From the NCBI GenBank assembly GCA_009760855.2, contig WPIO01000090.1, forward strand, positions 186,001 to 250,000: a stretch of 64,000 bases of DNA, given 5' to 3'. The notes under the pieces are model-generated. The model saw nothing but the letters and a program-made list of their open reading frames with translations. It had not been told where the DNA came from and searched no databases. Below, piece after piece: positions 41,801 through 45,074 of the stretch. Position 1 is the first letter of the stretch, and each line of letters starts with the position of its first letter. The DNA is from Cristatella mucedo. Its lineage: Eukaryota; Bryozoa; Phylactolaemata; Cristatellidae. A program made the position numbers and the translations under genes.

Positions 41801-42888
41801 TTTTTCTTTCACTTGCAGTAATAAGTCATTTGTCATTTGAGCCTTCCTCGTGAGTCATCTATCTGTATCTATCATTTGCCTTGATTTTTCGATGTTATGA
41901 CCATGCTGTGCTTTCACCTTAAATGATAGCCTGCTGAGTGCCGATACCACTATCATCTGATGTAAAAGCACAGCATCGTTTCAACATCGAAAAATGAGCT
42001 TGAGTCCCTAAGGCACAGTTGCCTGATTAACTAAGAAGACCTAAAGTCTGGGTGTCACGCTGGGTGGTTGGATGTTGGGCTGTGGGCTATGACTTCCACG
42101 CCTAATACATCCGTTATCTGAATTGAGTAAGGTGCTCGTCTGGAAACTCGAAAAAACTGATTGGTTAGGTCTGTTACTGTTCTTAAGAAAAAACGTGTAG
42201 AGAAAAAGCTATAACTGTGATGTGCTCCCTCATTTTAGGATTAGTAGGGCACTATAAGCAAAATGCTATAGCATTATTTTCGTTGTTAATCCCCCTCCTG
42301 ACATCATCGAAAGACCGATTTGTATGGCCACTAGGCTTTAACGCCCTGCCAATAAGGGTTCATAATAATGATAATAATACACTTTATAAAGCACCCCCAA
42401 AAAACTCAATCTCTTTCTAGGCACTTCACATTTGCTGCAAATAAAACGCGATCGAATGGTGGATGGTATCATGCGGGATAAACAGCATGAATAACATGGT
42501 TAAGGGTGACATGCACAGGGTCAGCGTGCAAGTGTGGTTAGTGGTAGCATGCAGTGTCAGCATGCATAAGCACATAATGGACGAATCACGGGGACTGTTT
42601 TATAGCCAGTTTTACTAGTATTAGTATTTTTATAGTTTCCATTTGCATGCAGAAACCTCTGCAACATTAATAACGTGAGCAGTTGTCAACGTTTGAACTG
42701 GGATAACGAAAAGTTCCCTAAACAACGTTTTGTTCACCTTCCTCAATTGCAGATTCCAAATGGCTCGCTTTGATGGTACATTCGACGACGACGATACGTT
42801 TGCCGGCGACAATGCGTCTGGGCGAGTAACGTTCAGCAACCCATTCCGTCCCCCGGCTTCAGAAAGAAGGCAATATGCCAAGCTCTGA
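684..42888 (+). CDS. Large multi-exon gene for a single-pass membrane protein with at least six tandem lamin-tail-like (LTD) domains; 5' end outside the window
   Basis: Fourteen exons join in one open frame of about 1,321 codons plus stop. Every junction uses GT-AG, and the intron phases (1 into exon 1, then 2,1,1,1,0,0,2,1,0,2,1,1,2) match on both sides, so the chain is unlikely to be chance. The protein has repeated LTD signatures: INE[VLW] followed by a [FY][VI]EL strand, a hydrophobic strand near L-x-G-[FY], a [FIV]VIG-type strand, an NG-x-x-A-[VI]-A-[LIV]-[YH] strand, and an LSRC/TPGxxNxC end. A membrane-proximal cysteine region, one transmembrane helix (41252-41323) and a 52-residue tail follow. 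Many N-x-S/T sites fit an extracellular ectodomain. The N-terminus is not in the window. LTDs are known from nuclear lamins and from secreted bacterial proteins; a membrane receptor with six of them is not a family I recognise. Function is unknown; adhesion or ligand capture is inference. Confidence 0.82.
1050..1215 (+). mobile_element. SINE family B (tRNA-derived)
   Basis: It has a B-box-like TATTCGAGTCC, a CACTGCAAGC hairpin segment, TTCTGTCGCTATAC and an AATCAGCTAAT tail followed by T-rich sequence. It pairs with the inverted copy that follows. Confidence 0.75.
1278..1449 (-). mobile_element. SINE family B, inverted relative to the preceding copy
   Basis: On the - strand this copy starts GGTGAGCTGTGATGGC and carries the inverted repeat CACGACCTCG/CGAGGTCGTG, the B box GGGTTCGAGTCC and the GTCGCTATAC tail. 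It shares the less common word CCTGCTGTGGGC with the + copy, suggesting recent local duplication. Confidence 0.8.
1493..1635 (+). mobile_element. SINE family A (tRNA-derived, LINE-like tail), diverged
   Basis: The A-box region is TGGCTCAGTGGTAAAG and the B-box region is GGGCTCGAGCCC. The tail GTGAAGTGCC...TTAAGTTCTCTT matches the LINE 3' end. Confidence 0.7.
1745..2170 (-). mobile_element. CR1/L2-like LINE fragment, 3' coding end
   Basis: The - strand matches the C-terminal part of the reverse-transcriptase ORF seen intact at 55-57 kb, including the VTSxLDFCN and GDR regions. It is degraded by frameshifts. Confidence 0.65.
2639..3564 (+). CDS. Exon 2: end of LTD repeat 1, all of repeat 2, start of repeat 3
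   Basis: The acceptor is GTTTGCAG and the donor is CAAG/GTGAGT (phase 2 in, phase 1 out). Its 926 bp are strongly CpG-rich compared with the introns. The end of repeat 1 has GLVDAYVY and LLTPGRPNNC. Repeat 2 opens with YINEWQPLANGSSSYVELV and closes with LSASRC and TPNAANNC. Repeat 3 opens with VLINEVMPPSSSDPSSFVEL just before the donor. Repeat 2 has no intron. The frame is open throughout. Confidence 0.85.
3565..5026 (+). other. Intron 2, unique-looking sequence
   Basis: No repeat family or coding exon recognised. A C14 run lies at 3824-3837. Confidence 0.5.
5027..5195 (+). mobile_element. SINE family A, diverged
   Basis: It contains CGGTTTGGCCCTGTGGTTAA, a B-box remnant and GCATATGTGAAGCATCTGAA, then ATATAAATGGATTAT. 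It has an internal duplication of the ACCGAGGT segment. Confidence 0.6.
5630..5773 (+). CDS. Exon 3: central strands of LTD repeat 3
   Basis: The acceptor is CTCCTTATTTTACAG and the donor is GAAG/GTAATT, phase 1 on both sides, 144 bp. It encodes VTLDGFVLVYWSG and SEWLVVLE, the strands that follow FVELLV in an LTD. The frame continues directly from exon 2. Confidence 0.75.
5905..6440 (-). mobile_element. CR1/L2-like LINE, 3' end fragment
   Basis: The (ATT)n tail, the TCTCTTTCTGGGC stem-loop region and the 3' UTR words GTTAGTGGTAGCATGC match other copies. Degraded coding sequence follows. Confidence 0.7.
6441..8780 (+). other. Intron 3, right part
   Basis: I see no conserved coding sequence and no SINE or LINE. 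Several open frames at 6.7-7.3 and 7.6-8.2 kb have no recognisable protein and no splice context. Confidence 0.5.
8781..8978 (+). CDS. Exon 4: later strands of LTD repeat 3
   Basis: The acceptor is GTGCTTATAG and the donor is TTCT/GTGAGT, phase 1 on both sides, 198 bp. It encodes ARHIVALYYNYDF and ERLLASAAYSIDF, corresponding to the VALY and DAxVY strands of other repeats. It lies in a long intron-like stretch with no other coding signal. Confidence 0.75.
8979..11887 (+). other. Intron 4
   Basis: Apart from the SINE A fragment at 10.14-10.26 kb I recognise nothing. TGGGTTCGAGGCC at about 9,116 resembles a B box, but no A box is convincing. Confidence 0.5.
10144..10262 (-). mobile_element. 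SINE family A, partial
   Basis: The - strand has TGGTTTGGCCCAGTGGTTAA, then GCTCGAGCCC, GGCATATGTAAAGCGCC and a tail. An 18-bp tandem duplication of the tail region lies at 10134-10169. The middle of the element is deleted. Confidence 0.65.
11888..12900 (+). CDS. Exon 5: end of LTD repeat 3, all of repeat 4, start of repeat 5
   Basis: The acceptor is CTTCGCTATAG and the donor is AAAG/GTAGGC (phase 1 in, phase 0 out), 1,013 bp and CpG-rich. Repeat 3 ends with LSLSRC. Repeat 4 runs from VRINELSASAGAGSFVELLS to TPGAANHCPLP, without introns. Repeat 5 opens with VLVQHVCTAGG, where the usual INEV is degenerate, and continues to LERLRVVTYGGEQS and TLAVSTPY. The layout mirrors exon 2. Confidence 0.85.
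13631..13717. repeat. (TG)n microsatellite
   Basis: Uninterrupted TG/GT run of about 87 bp, about 130 bp upstream of exon 6. Confidence 0.97.
13845..14042 (+). CDS. Exon 6: later strands of LTD repeat 5
   Basis: The acceptor is CTCTCTTGTCGTAG and the donor is CCTCTT/GTGAGT, phase 0 on both sides, 198 bp. It encodes NDTLLAVAVYFY and LLVHALMLHYRP, equivalent to the VALY and DAxVY strands. It begins about 130 bp after a long (TG)n tract. Confidence 0.75.
14043..15179 (+). other. Intron 6, left part
   Basis: No coding or repeat signal that I can support. Confidence 0.5.
15180..15720 (-). mobile_element. CR1/L2-like LINE, degraded coding fragment
   Basis: The - strand carries remnants of the RT C-terminal half, for example STVKSVYLQLSN near 15,660. 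Several frameshifts and a deletion are present. Confidence 0.6.
15755..16420 (-). mobile_element. CR1/L2-like LINE with internal deletion
   Basis: The 3' tail (ATT)n and stem-loop at 15,755-15,860 are joined directly to RT N-terminal sequence (FRVNHSRKSALLQVYNDFL), so most of the RT core is missing. Confidence 0.7.
16911..17026 (+). CDS. Exon 7: C-terminal part of LTD repeat 5
   Basis: The acceptor is GGCGTCCTTTTGCAG and the donor is AGTGG/GTGAGT (phase 0 in, phase 2 out), 116 bp. It encodes PICIARCQMAADWKIRL and ends with SCPVQSG, the counterpart of LSRC...NxC at the end of other repeats. The exon is short, so support rests on splice sites, phase and position. Confidence 0.65.
17335..18510 (+). 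mobile_element. CR1/L2-like LINE, 5' truncated
   Basis: It begins inside RT motif GVPQGSVLGP (degraded by frameshift), then shows the VTSSLDFCN and LVQDSAARLVCRERR regions and ends with the stem-loop and a short tail. Frameshifts and stops make it non-functional. Confidence 0.8.
18735..19010 (-). mobile_element. LINE fragment, strongly degraded
   Basis: The - strand resembles the C-terminal coding and 3' region of the same LINE family. Similarity is patchy. Confidence 0.45.
19240..21055 (+). mobile_element. CR1/L2-like LINE, long but old copy
   Basis: It starts in the linker before RT (LADHFSSFF), includes NPIPTALILRSLDQLLP and SGAFDTIEHQLL, and reaches the 3' stem-loop near 21,020. A (CT)n tract splits it at 20,072-20,112. 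Many stops show it has decayed. Confidence 0.72.
20072..20112. repeat. (CT)n microsatellite inside a LINE
   Basis: About 40 bp of CT at the place where other copies read ACTCTCCCTCTTGC in the RT ORF, so it probably expanded from that pyrimidine-rich stretch. Confidence 0.9.
21056..21440 (+). other. Intron 7, gap between repeats
   Basis: Nothing recognised beyond a weak LINE-tail-like ATATCACCCCAAGAGAGCTAA at its right side. Confidence 0.35.
21441..21638 (+). mobile_element. SINE family B
   Basis: It has GTGAGCCGTAATGGCTCACT, the CACGACCTC/GAGGTCGTG pair, the B box GGGCTCGAATCC, CCACTGCAAGCGGTGG and an AATCAGCTAGC tail with (TTTA)n. It lies about 350 bp upstream of exon 8. Confidence 0.82.
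21992..22065 (+). CDS. Exon 8: opening strand of LTD repeat 6
   Basis: The acceptor is TTTATTTACATAG and the donor is TAAAG/GTGAGC (phase 2 in, phase 1 out), only 74 bp. It encodes ESVLINEVDIKQPGLDLYEF followed by IELK, a textbook LTD start. The donor position and phase match the exon 2/exon 3 boundary of repeat 3. Confidence 0.78.
22160..22345 (+). mobile_element. SINE family B, diverged
   Basis: GACGATGGCCCACTAGGGAC opens it, ACTCGAATCCTGCGGTTGGC marks the B box, and CCACTGCAAGTGGTGG and AACAGCTTATAT follow. It lies about 95 bp downstream of the exon 8 donor. Confidence 0.75.
22765..23640 (+). mobile_element. CR1/L2-like LINE, 5' truncated, well preserved
   Basis: An open reading frame covers the RT C-terminal half (SDLSLDDHISSTVKSAYFQL, LVQNSAARLVCREHR, LPVKQRIDFKVLSLTFRSLH, FGDRAFSSYAPKAWNSL). 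The 3' UTR, stem-loop and (ATT)n tail are present. Confidence 0.88.
23640..23735 (+). mobile_element. Second LINE 3' tail in tandem
   Basis: A further copy of the terminal 90 bp (TTTGCAACAAATGTGAAGTG, stem-loop, (ATT)n) follows directly on the previous tail, with its own substitutions. It is a minimal insertion or a tail duplication. Confidence 0.8.
23736..24899 (+). other. Intron 8, right part
   Basis: No supported gene or known repeat. A short degenerate repeat with the unit CTTCCTGGGCC occurs three times at 24,180-24,240. Confidence 0.45.
24900..25069 (+). CDS. Exon 9: central strands of LTD repeat 6
   Basis: The acceptor is GTGGTGCTGCAG and the donor is GTGCAG/GTGGGT (phase 1 in, phase 0 out), 170 bp. 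It encodes LDASDYMIVVYIVT, GRFSPTGFFVIGSSNVG and PFPDNVQ. The FFVIGSSNVG strand is the clearest LTD core in the gene. Confidence 0.8.
25070..25865 (+). other. Intron 9, left part
   Basis: Nothing recognised up to the LTR border at 25866. Confidence 0.45.
25866..26330 (+). mobile_element. Ty3/Gypsy-like LTR, split by a SINE
   Basis: It starts TGTTGATATCGTG and ends CTCACAACA, with the TG...CA termini of an LTR. It is about 310 bp once the SINE at 25926-26078 is removed. A diverged inverted copy lies at about 26690-27007. A primer-binding site follows at once. Confidence 0.78.
25926..26078 (+). mobile_element. SINE family A, near-consensus, inserted in an LTR
   Basis: It has GAGCTGGTTTGGTCTAGCGG, GGGCTCGAGCCC and GCATATGTGAAGCGCCTGAA, then ATATAAATGAATTAT and poly-T. 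The inverted LTR copy lacks this segment, so the SINE inserted after the LTR. Confidence 0.9.
26333..26350 (+). other. Primer-binding site for initiator-Met tRNA
   Basis: TGGTAGCAGAGAATGGTT begins 3 bp after the LTR. It is complementary to the conserved 3' end of metazoan initiator-Met tRNA with one mismatch, as in many LTR retrotransposons. Confidence 0.75.
26440..26685 (+). pseudogene. Gypsy gag capsid remnant
   Basis: A short open stretch encodes AIDDYELFCRKLVWLCTLL followed by TEEEEARCFRLEQ, the pattern of the Retrotrans_gag capsid region. It ends abruptly where the inverted LTR begins. No protease, RT or integrase core is present. Confidence 0.6.
26690..27007 (-). mobile_element. Ty3/Gypsy-like LTR, inverted copy
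   Basis: On the - strand it starts TGTTGAGATCGTGG and follows the + copy for about 310 bp, sharing GTCTGGCAG, TTGACTAGCCAATCGGA and GAGTTTGGTTGTGTTCC. Its right border at 27007 is sharp and the left border is approximate. A polypurine run (AAGGAAGGAGGAA) lies just before its 5' end. Confidence 0.75.
27008..27550 (-). pseudogene. Possible 3' end of a Gypsy polyprotein with polypurine tract
   Basis: The - strand reads into the inverted LTR through a polypurine tract at about 27010-27022. Upstream, an open stretch at 27107-27379 encodes a Pro/Ala/Arg-rich segment (TTRRPLEDRQRNRVYLQT), plausible as the variable tail after integrase. No catalytic motif is visible, so the assignment rests on position. 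Confidence 0.4.
27720..28700 (-). mobile_element. Second CR1/L2-like LINE family, fragment
   Basis: The - strand encodes PLGVPPGSVLGPLLFSIYTE and LVLSRLDYCNSF with frameshifts between. These RT motifs differ from the main family. A related fragment lies at 30,290-30,710. Confidence 0.65.
28835..28982 (+). mobile_element. SINE family A, diverged
   Basis: CCCCTGGTCTGAGC and GGTGGGCTCGTGCTCTG mark degraded A and B boxes. The tail CATATGTAAAGCGACTGAA to TTCTCTGAGGGTGC resembles the LINE tail. Confidence 0.5.
28985..29160 (+). mobile_element. CR1/L2-like LINE, 3' UTR and tail only
   Basis: ACCTTGTGCATGTCACCCCT, TTTGCAGCAGATATAAAATG and the stem-loop are followed by (ATT)n. Confidence 0.75.
29635..29728 (+). 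mobile_element. CR1/L2-like LINE, tail only
   Basis: It contains TTTGCAGCAGATGTAAAGTA, the stem-loop and (ATT)n; only about 90 bp were retained. Confidence 0.75.
30010..30120 (+). repeat. Possible tRNA-like repeat
   Basis: ATAGCTCAATCGCTAGAGCA resembles a tRNA D-arm/A box, followed by an anticodon-arm-like AATCCCTGGATT. No convincing B box is found at the expected distance, so this is not called a tRNA gene. Confidence 0.25.
30290..30710 (-). mobile_element. Second LINE family, fragment
   Basis: It resembles 27,790-28,110 (GAGTTCCACGTTCTAGGGTC and the CTCCTTCAGCAAAG region) and has no long frame. It lies about 150 bp upstream of exon 10. Confidence 0.5.
30864..31045 (+). CDS. Exon 10: later strands of LTD repeat 6
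   Basis: The acceptor is CTTTCACTCTTCAG and the donor is ACGAA/GTGAGT (phase 0 in, phase 2 out), 182 bp. It encodes LSNNGGAVALYKRSG and GTGLIDVVLYATS, then SEVLVEDT, a typical second half of an LTD. Confidence 0.8.
31303..31550 (+). CDS. Exon 11: end of LTD repeat 6 and first part of the membrane-proximal region
   Basis: The donor is GAGCG/GTATGT (phase 1). Two acceptors keep the same phase, before 31303 and near 31257; I chose the later because it gives the shorter LTD loop (LYGGNGTLSRC). TPGGDNFC closes the last repeat. The rest is cysteine-containing: LSLKFCLNRT and LATAIGSNCSCVFGSYHLS. That module is repeated in part in exon 12. Confidence 0.7.
31988..32140 (-). mobile_element. SINE family A with a poly-G expansion
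   Basis: The - strand has GCCGAGCTGGTTTGGTCCAG, GGGCTCGAGCCC and the LINE-like tail. A 13-bp homopolymer (32055-32067) replaces the usual CCCGAGGCA segment. Confidence 0.8.
32430..32720 (+). mobile_element. LINE fragment, old
   Basis: It contains TATAGATTTCAAGGTTCGGT and TCGTATCGTACCACCCG, which match the IDFKVLSLTFRSLH to TTR region of the RT C-terminus, with many indels. Confidence 0.5.
32721..34089 (+). other. Intron 11, central part
   Basis: AT-rich sequence with hydrophobic chance frames, but without splice sites in the phase the gene requires. It contains the (TA)n tract. Confidence 0.45.
33919..33961. repeat. (TA)n microsatellite
   Basis: TATGTATG followed by an uninterrupted TA run to 33961. 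Confidence 0.95.
34090..34255 (+). mobile_element. SINE family B, diverged
   Basis: GAGTTCGAGTCCTACAGAG is the B box; GTGTAAGCAGTGGTGATAC and AGGCTGTTAAATCAGCTAAT are the tail. Another copy follows about 250 bp later. Confidence 0.7.
34509..34685 (+). mobile_element. SINE family B, near-consensus
   Basis: It has GGTGAGCCGCGATGGCACGC, the hairpin CACGACCTCG/CGAGGTCGTG, the B box GTGTTCGATTCC, GCAGTGGTGATAGCCG and a T-rich end. Confidence 0.85.
35447..35635 (+). CDS. Exon 12: second cysteine module of the membrane-proximal region
   Basis: The acceptor is CCTTTACTTCAG and the donor is CAATAG/GTAAGA, phase 1 on both sides, 189 bp. It encodes KTCGAGVQFDAYGTSPEHL, then EKGLIRAISSNCSLDCATTV. The GLxxAIxSNCS pattern repeats the one in exon 11. 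I do not recognise the fold. A long (CT)n tract starts about 110 bp past the donor. Confidence 0.72.
35741..35843. repeat. (CT)n microsatellite in the intron after exon 12
   Basis: About 100 bp of CT with two TG interruptions, starting about 105 bp downstream of the exon 12 donor. Confidence 0.95.
36335..36505 (+). mobile_element. SINE family B, diverged
   Basis: CACGACCCAGATCGTGGG retains the inverted repeat; GGTCCTGCAGTAGGCAATGC and TTTAATCAGCTGAACTTTTT match the family. Confidence 0.6.
37370..40400 (-). mobile_element. CR1/L2-like LINE, longest copy, including endonuclease remnant, with nested SINE
   Basis: Reading on the - strand, 3' UTR words lie at 37,370-37,560 and the RT C-terminal half at 37,560-38,230. 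After a SINE at 38,231-38,396, RT N-terminal sequence runs to about 39,100. Further - strand sequence to about 40,400 corresponds to the pre-RT linker and apurinic-like endonuclease region, matching 57.0-57.7 kb where they overlap. Stops occur throughout, so it is inactive. Confidence 0.7.
38231..38396 (-). mobile_element. SINE family A nested in a LINE
   Basis: The - strand reads GCCGAGCTAGTTTGGTCCAG, GGGCTCGAGCCC and CATATGTGAAGCACCTGAAT, with a tail ATTATTATCATT. The LINE continues on both sides. Confidence 0.88.
40440..40860 (-). mobile_element. Possible LINE-derived sequence
   Basis: The - strand at 40,618-40,827 encodes NRLNLRSKNIIPQNCTNLLP, resembling the LRS-containing C-terminal stretch of some LINE RT proteins. 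The match is weak and no tail is visible. Confidence 0.3.
41232..41346 (+). CDS. Exon 13: transmembrane helix and stop-transfer sequence
   Basis: The acceptor GAGTTGCAG has a weak pyrimidine tract. The donor is AGAGG/GTGAGC (phase 1 in, phase 2 out). After a glycine- and serine-rich linker (QGGSNSG), 41252-41323 encode 24 mostly V, I, A and G residues, followed at once by RKRQADR. A hydrophobic helix followed by a basic cluster fits a type I single-pass membrane protein. Confidence 0.82.
41528..41705 (+). mobile_element. SINE family B, diverged
   Basis: It contains TTTCAAGTCCTGCAGTTGGC, GCCTCTATACAAATGAAGC and AATCAGCAATCG followed by poly-T. The A-box part is degraded. Confidence 0.65.
41881..41998. 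other. Imperfect hairpin, 49-bp arms, precursor-miRNA-like
   Basis: The arms 41881-41929 and 41950-41998 pair without gaps at 39 of 49 positions, separated by a 20-nt loop. The best block is ATGCTGTGCTTT against AAAAGCACAGCAT. It lies in the last intron of the LTD-receptor gene and matches none of the LINE or SINE families here. It could also be a small inverted-repeat transposon. Confidence 0.6.
42364..42600 (-). mobile_element. CR1/L2-like LINE, 3' end only
   Basis: The tail, the stem-loop and the 3' UTR words GGTTAGTGGTAGCATGC and GGACGAATCAC are present. It ends about 150 bp upstream of exon 14. Confidence 0.8.
42753..42888 (+). CDS. Exon 14: cytoplasmic tail and stop codon
   Basis: The acceptor is CCTTCCTCAATTGCAG, entered in phase 2, and the TGA stop is at 42886-42888. 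With exon 13 it makes a tail of about 52 residues. The tail carries DDDD (42784-42795), SNPF with NPF at 42838-42846, and a C-terminal YAKL at 42874-42885. NPF is the core ligand of EH-domain endocytic adaptors and YxxPhi is bound by AP-complex mu subunits. No kinase or other enzymatic domain is present. Confidence 0.8.
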
Positions 42889-43490
42889 GCTGATTTTTTG
42901 AGTGCTCAGTGCATCTGCGTAGTACATGCCATCTCACCTCCAGACAGCCTGGGTCTGTAAACCGCTTGCTCTCGCCGGTAGCACAGCCCCCTTACCAGAA
43001 CAGATGTGGGCAGACACGACCCGACGACCTGCCTGGTTGCTACCAGTGAGTGACCGCCTCCCTCGAACCCAGATGCCTTTGTTCGCACTAGAACGGCATA
43101 GTTGGCAGCAATCGATCGCACCCATGTTGGAGGCATGTTGCTCATACTGCCTGTTGCATCATAGCCAGGTGTTGGGGGTTCGTCTACCAAGTGTCGTTCG
43201 TTCCCACTCCATGGTCGTGCATAGTCTGGCTAGCATTCTTTTTAGCGTATGCCATAAACCTCTGCGTCCCTTTTTTCCTTGTGTGCCTATGGCCCTTTGC
43301 TGATCTCGTGGTGTGCATGGCAGCAGTTGCTTTTTGTCGGCTGTTTGCATTTGGCACACATATCTGCACTCCCAAGATCTATAGCAGCATGCTTTAGTTT
43401 CTTATGCGCATCACATTTGTCATTTTATGCTCATTCGTATACATCATCTGCCGTTTGTTCGCTCAGCCTTATGTATGCTTCATATAGATA

Positions 43491-43741
43491 ATTAAATCAT
43501 ATTTCGTTACATCGGTGGATCCACGGTTGTCTACCACTTGTTATTGCTCTTGACTGCTGCTCTTTTTTGCTCTGCTGCTACACAGCCACCCACGTCTTAG
43601 CACATCGGATGCCACTGGTGACCCAGGTTGGTCAGTTCGATCAGGCTGCAGAGCTGGAAGCAATACACGCGACATTTTATTACTATGATTATTATCTTTG
43701 CCTTAAACATTTTTCGCTTAGACTTTAGATATCTGAATAAA
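43491..43741 (+). promoter_or_regulatory. Candidate polyadenylation signals of the LTD-receptor gene
   Basis: ATTAAA at 43491-43496 and AATAAA at 43736-43741 lie about 600 and 850 bp past the stop codon. Either could end the transcript. The hexamers are common by chance. Confidence 0.3.
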
Positions 43742-44161
43742 ATACTATTTCCTTTCTGATTGGGCAGTGTGCCATCATGCATGTAACAATCACTCAGGAT
43801 GGCCTCACAATGGCCTAAGATACATGCGGAACAGGCAGCGATTGCAGTATATTGTTGTGCTACACACTTACAGCAAAGAAGGCGAGGATACCAACTTGTC
43901 CTGCAGATGTTGTATTTCTCAATTCTGCCGGTACCTAAGGCCGAATGGTAGATGCCAGTAACAGTATTAAATGCTTATCTATAGTGCAATTTGTATGTAT
44001 ACAGTCACTCCTAACTGACCCCTACCGTTTTCTCAACAGGTCAATTCAACTTTAGCAAAATTAACGCATCATCGTAGTTCAAAAGTTGTGATATTCAGAA
44101 GTATAGTGAGGGAACAGTGGTTGATTGGCCAGGTGCGACGCATCTTCGAACAGGCAGACCT

Positions 44162-44237
44162 GCAAGCTAGTCCACTAGCAGTGATTGTGCAAAATTCGGT
44201 CCCTGCTGCACACCAGAAAGCCAGTGGACTAGCCTGC
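44162..44237. other. Compact hairpin of pre-miRNA size
   Basis: GCAAGCTAGTCCACT (44162-44176) pairs with AGTGGACTAGCCTGC (44223-44237) at 14 of 15 positions. An inner stem TGTGCA/TGCACA closes a 15-nt loop at 44192-44206, with an internal loop between the two stems. It lies downstream of the LTD-receptor gene and matches no repeat family seen here. Confidence 0.5.
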
Positions 44238-45074
44238 TGCAGCACCACGGCCTTTGGATCGCCAAGCAACTCACTTGGACTTAGAATTTTCCCAGGCCTC
44301 TAATTTTTTAAGTGTGGAGCACGGGTGGAACCACAGCTGCTGCTTTTGGGCTCTGCTTCTGCAAGAACAGAAATAACTTGGCAGTGCAACTTCAGGGTCA
44401 TCATATGTGCTGAGGTAGACTGACTATGGTCGAGGACTTAGTCTTGTTTGGTGATTTGGTTAACCCCCACCCACATAACCGTCTTGCGCTCACCCAGTGC
44501 CCCTCCTGTTCTTTTTAATACTGCCGACTGAGCCACAGCCAGCACCTGCGGCTGTTCGAGGCTCGATAACTTTATTCGCTTCCATTAAGGAGCTGGCTTC
44601 GGCTAATGGATTGGTTATTTTCATTCCTACTTGCCGGAGGCCAATCCATCTGTCACGAATTCTGGTAGCCTGCGACTGATACACATGTCCTGCCTGACAT
44701 GCAGATGCCTCGATGCAGTGGATCTCGCCCCAAGATACTCGGTGCCGAGAGTAGAATAAGGCCTAGCAAGCTGGTCGAAAACAGGTCAAATGGCTTAATC
44801 ACTCATCTTATTGCCATACAGCTCAGGCCCTTGACTCAATAAATCTCCCAACAATACCTCACACCAGGTAACTGAGCAATTAATTACTCAGCTGCACTGC
44901 CACCCAAGGTTACAAGTATAGTCTACACAATCGACTAAAGAACAGTTGTCGGTCAGCCACTCAGAAATTAGCCAAGAAAGTACAAATTAGCAAAGAAAGC
45001 TTCCACGTGACTTGGGACTGCAGGAATTCTCAAGCCTCGAGTGCATTCTATTGTAGTGGGGAAGAGAGGCACAA

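Larger units (their letters stand above)
42889..45074. other. 3' UTR and left intergenic region
   Basis: It contains the candidate polyadenylation signals and the 44.2-kb hairpin. No supported ORF. Confidence 0.45.
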
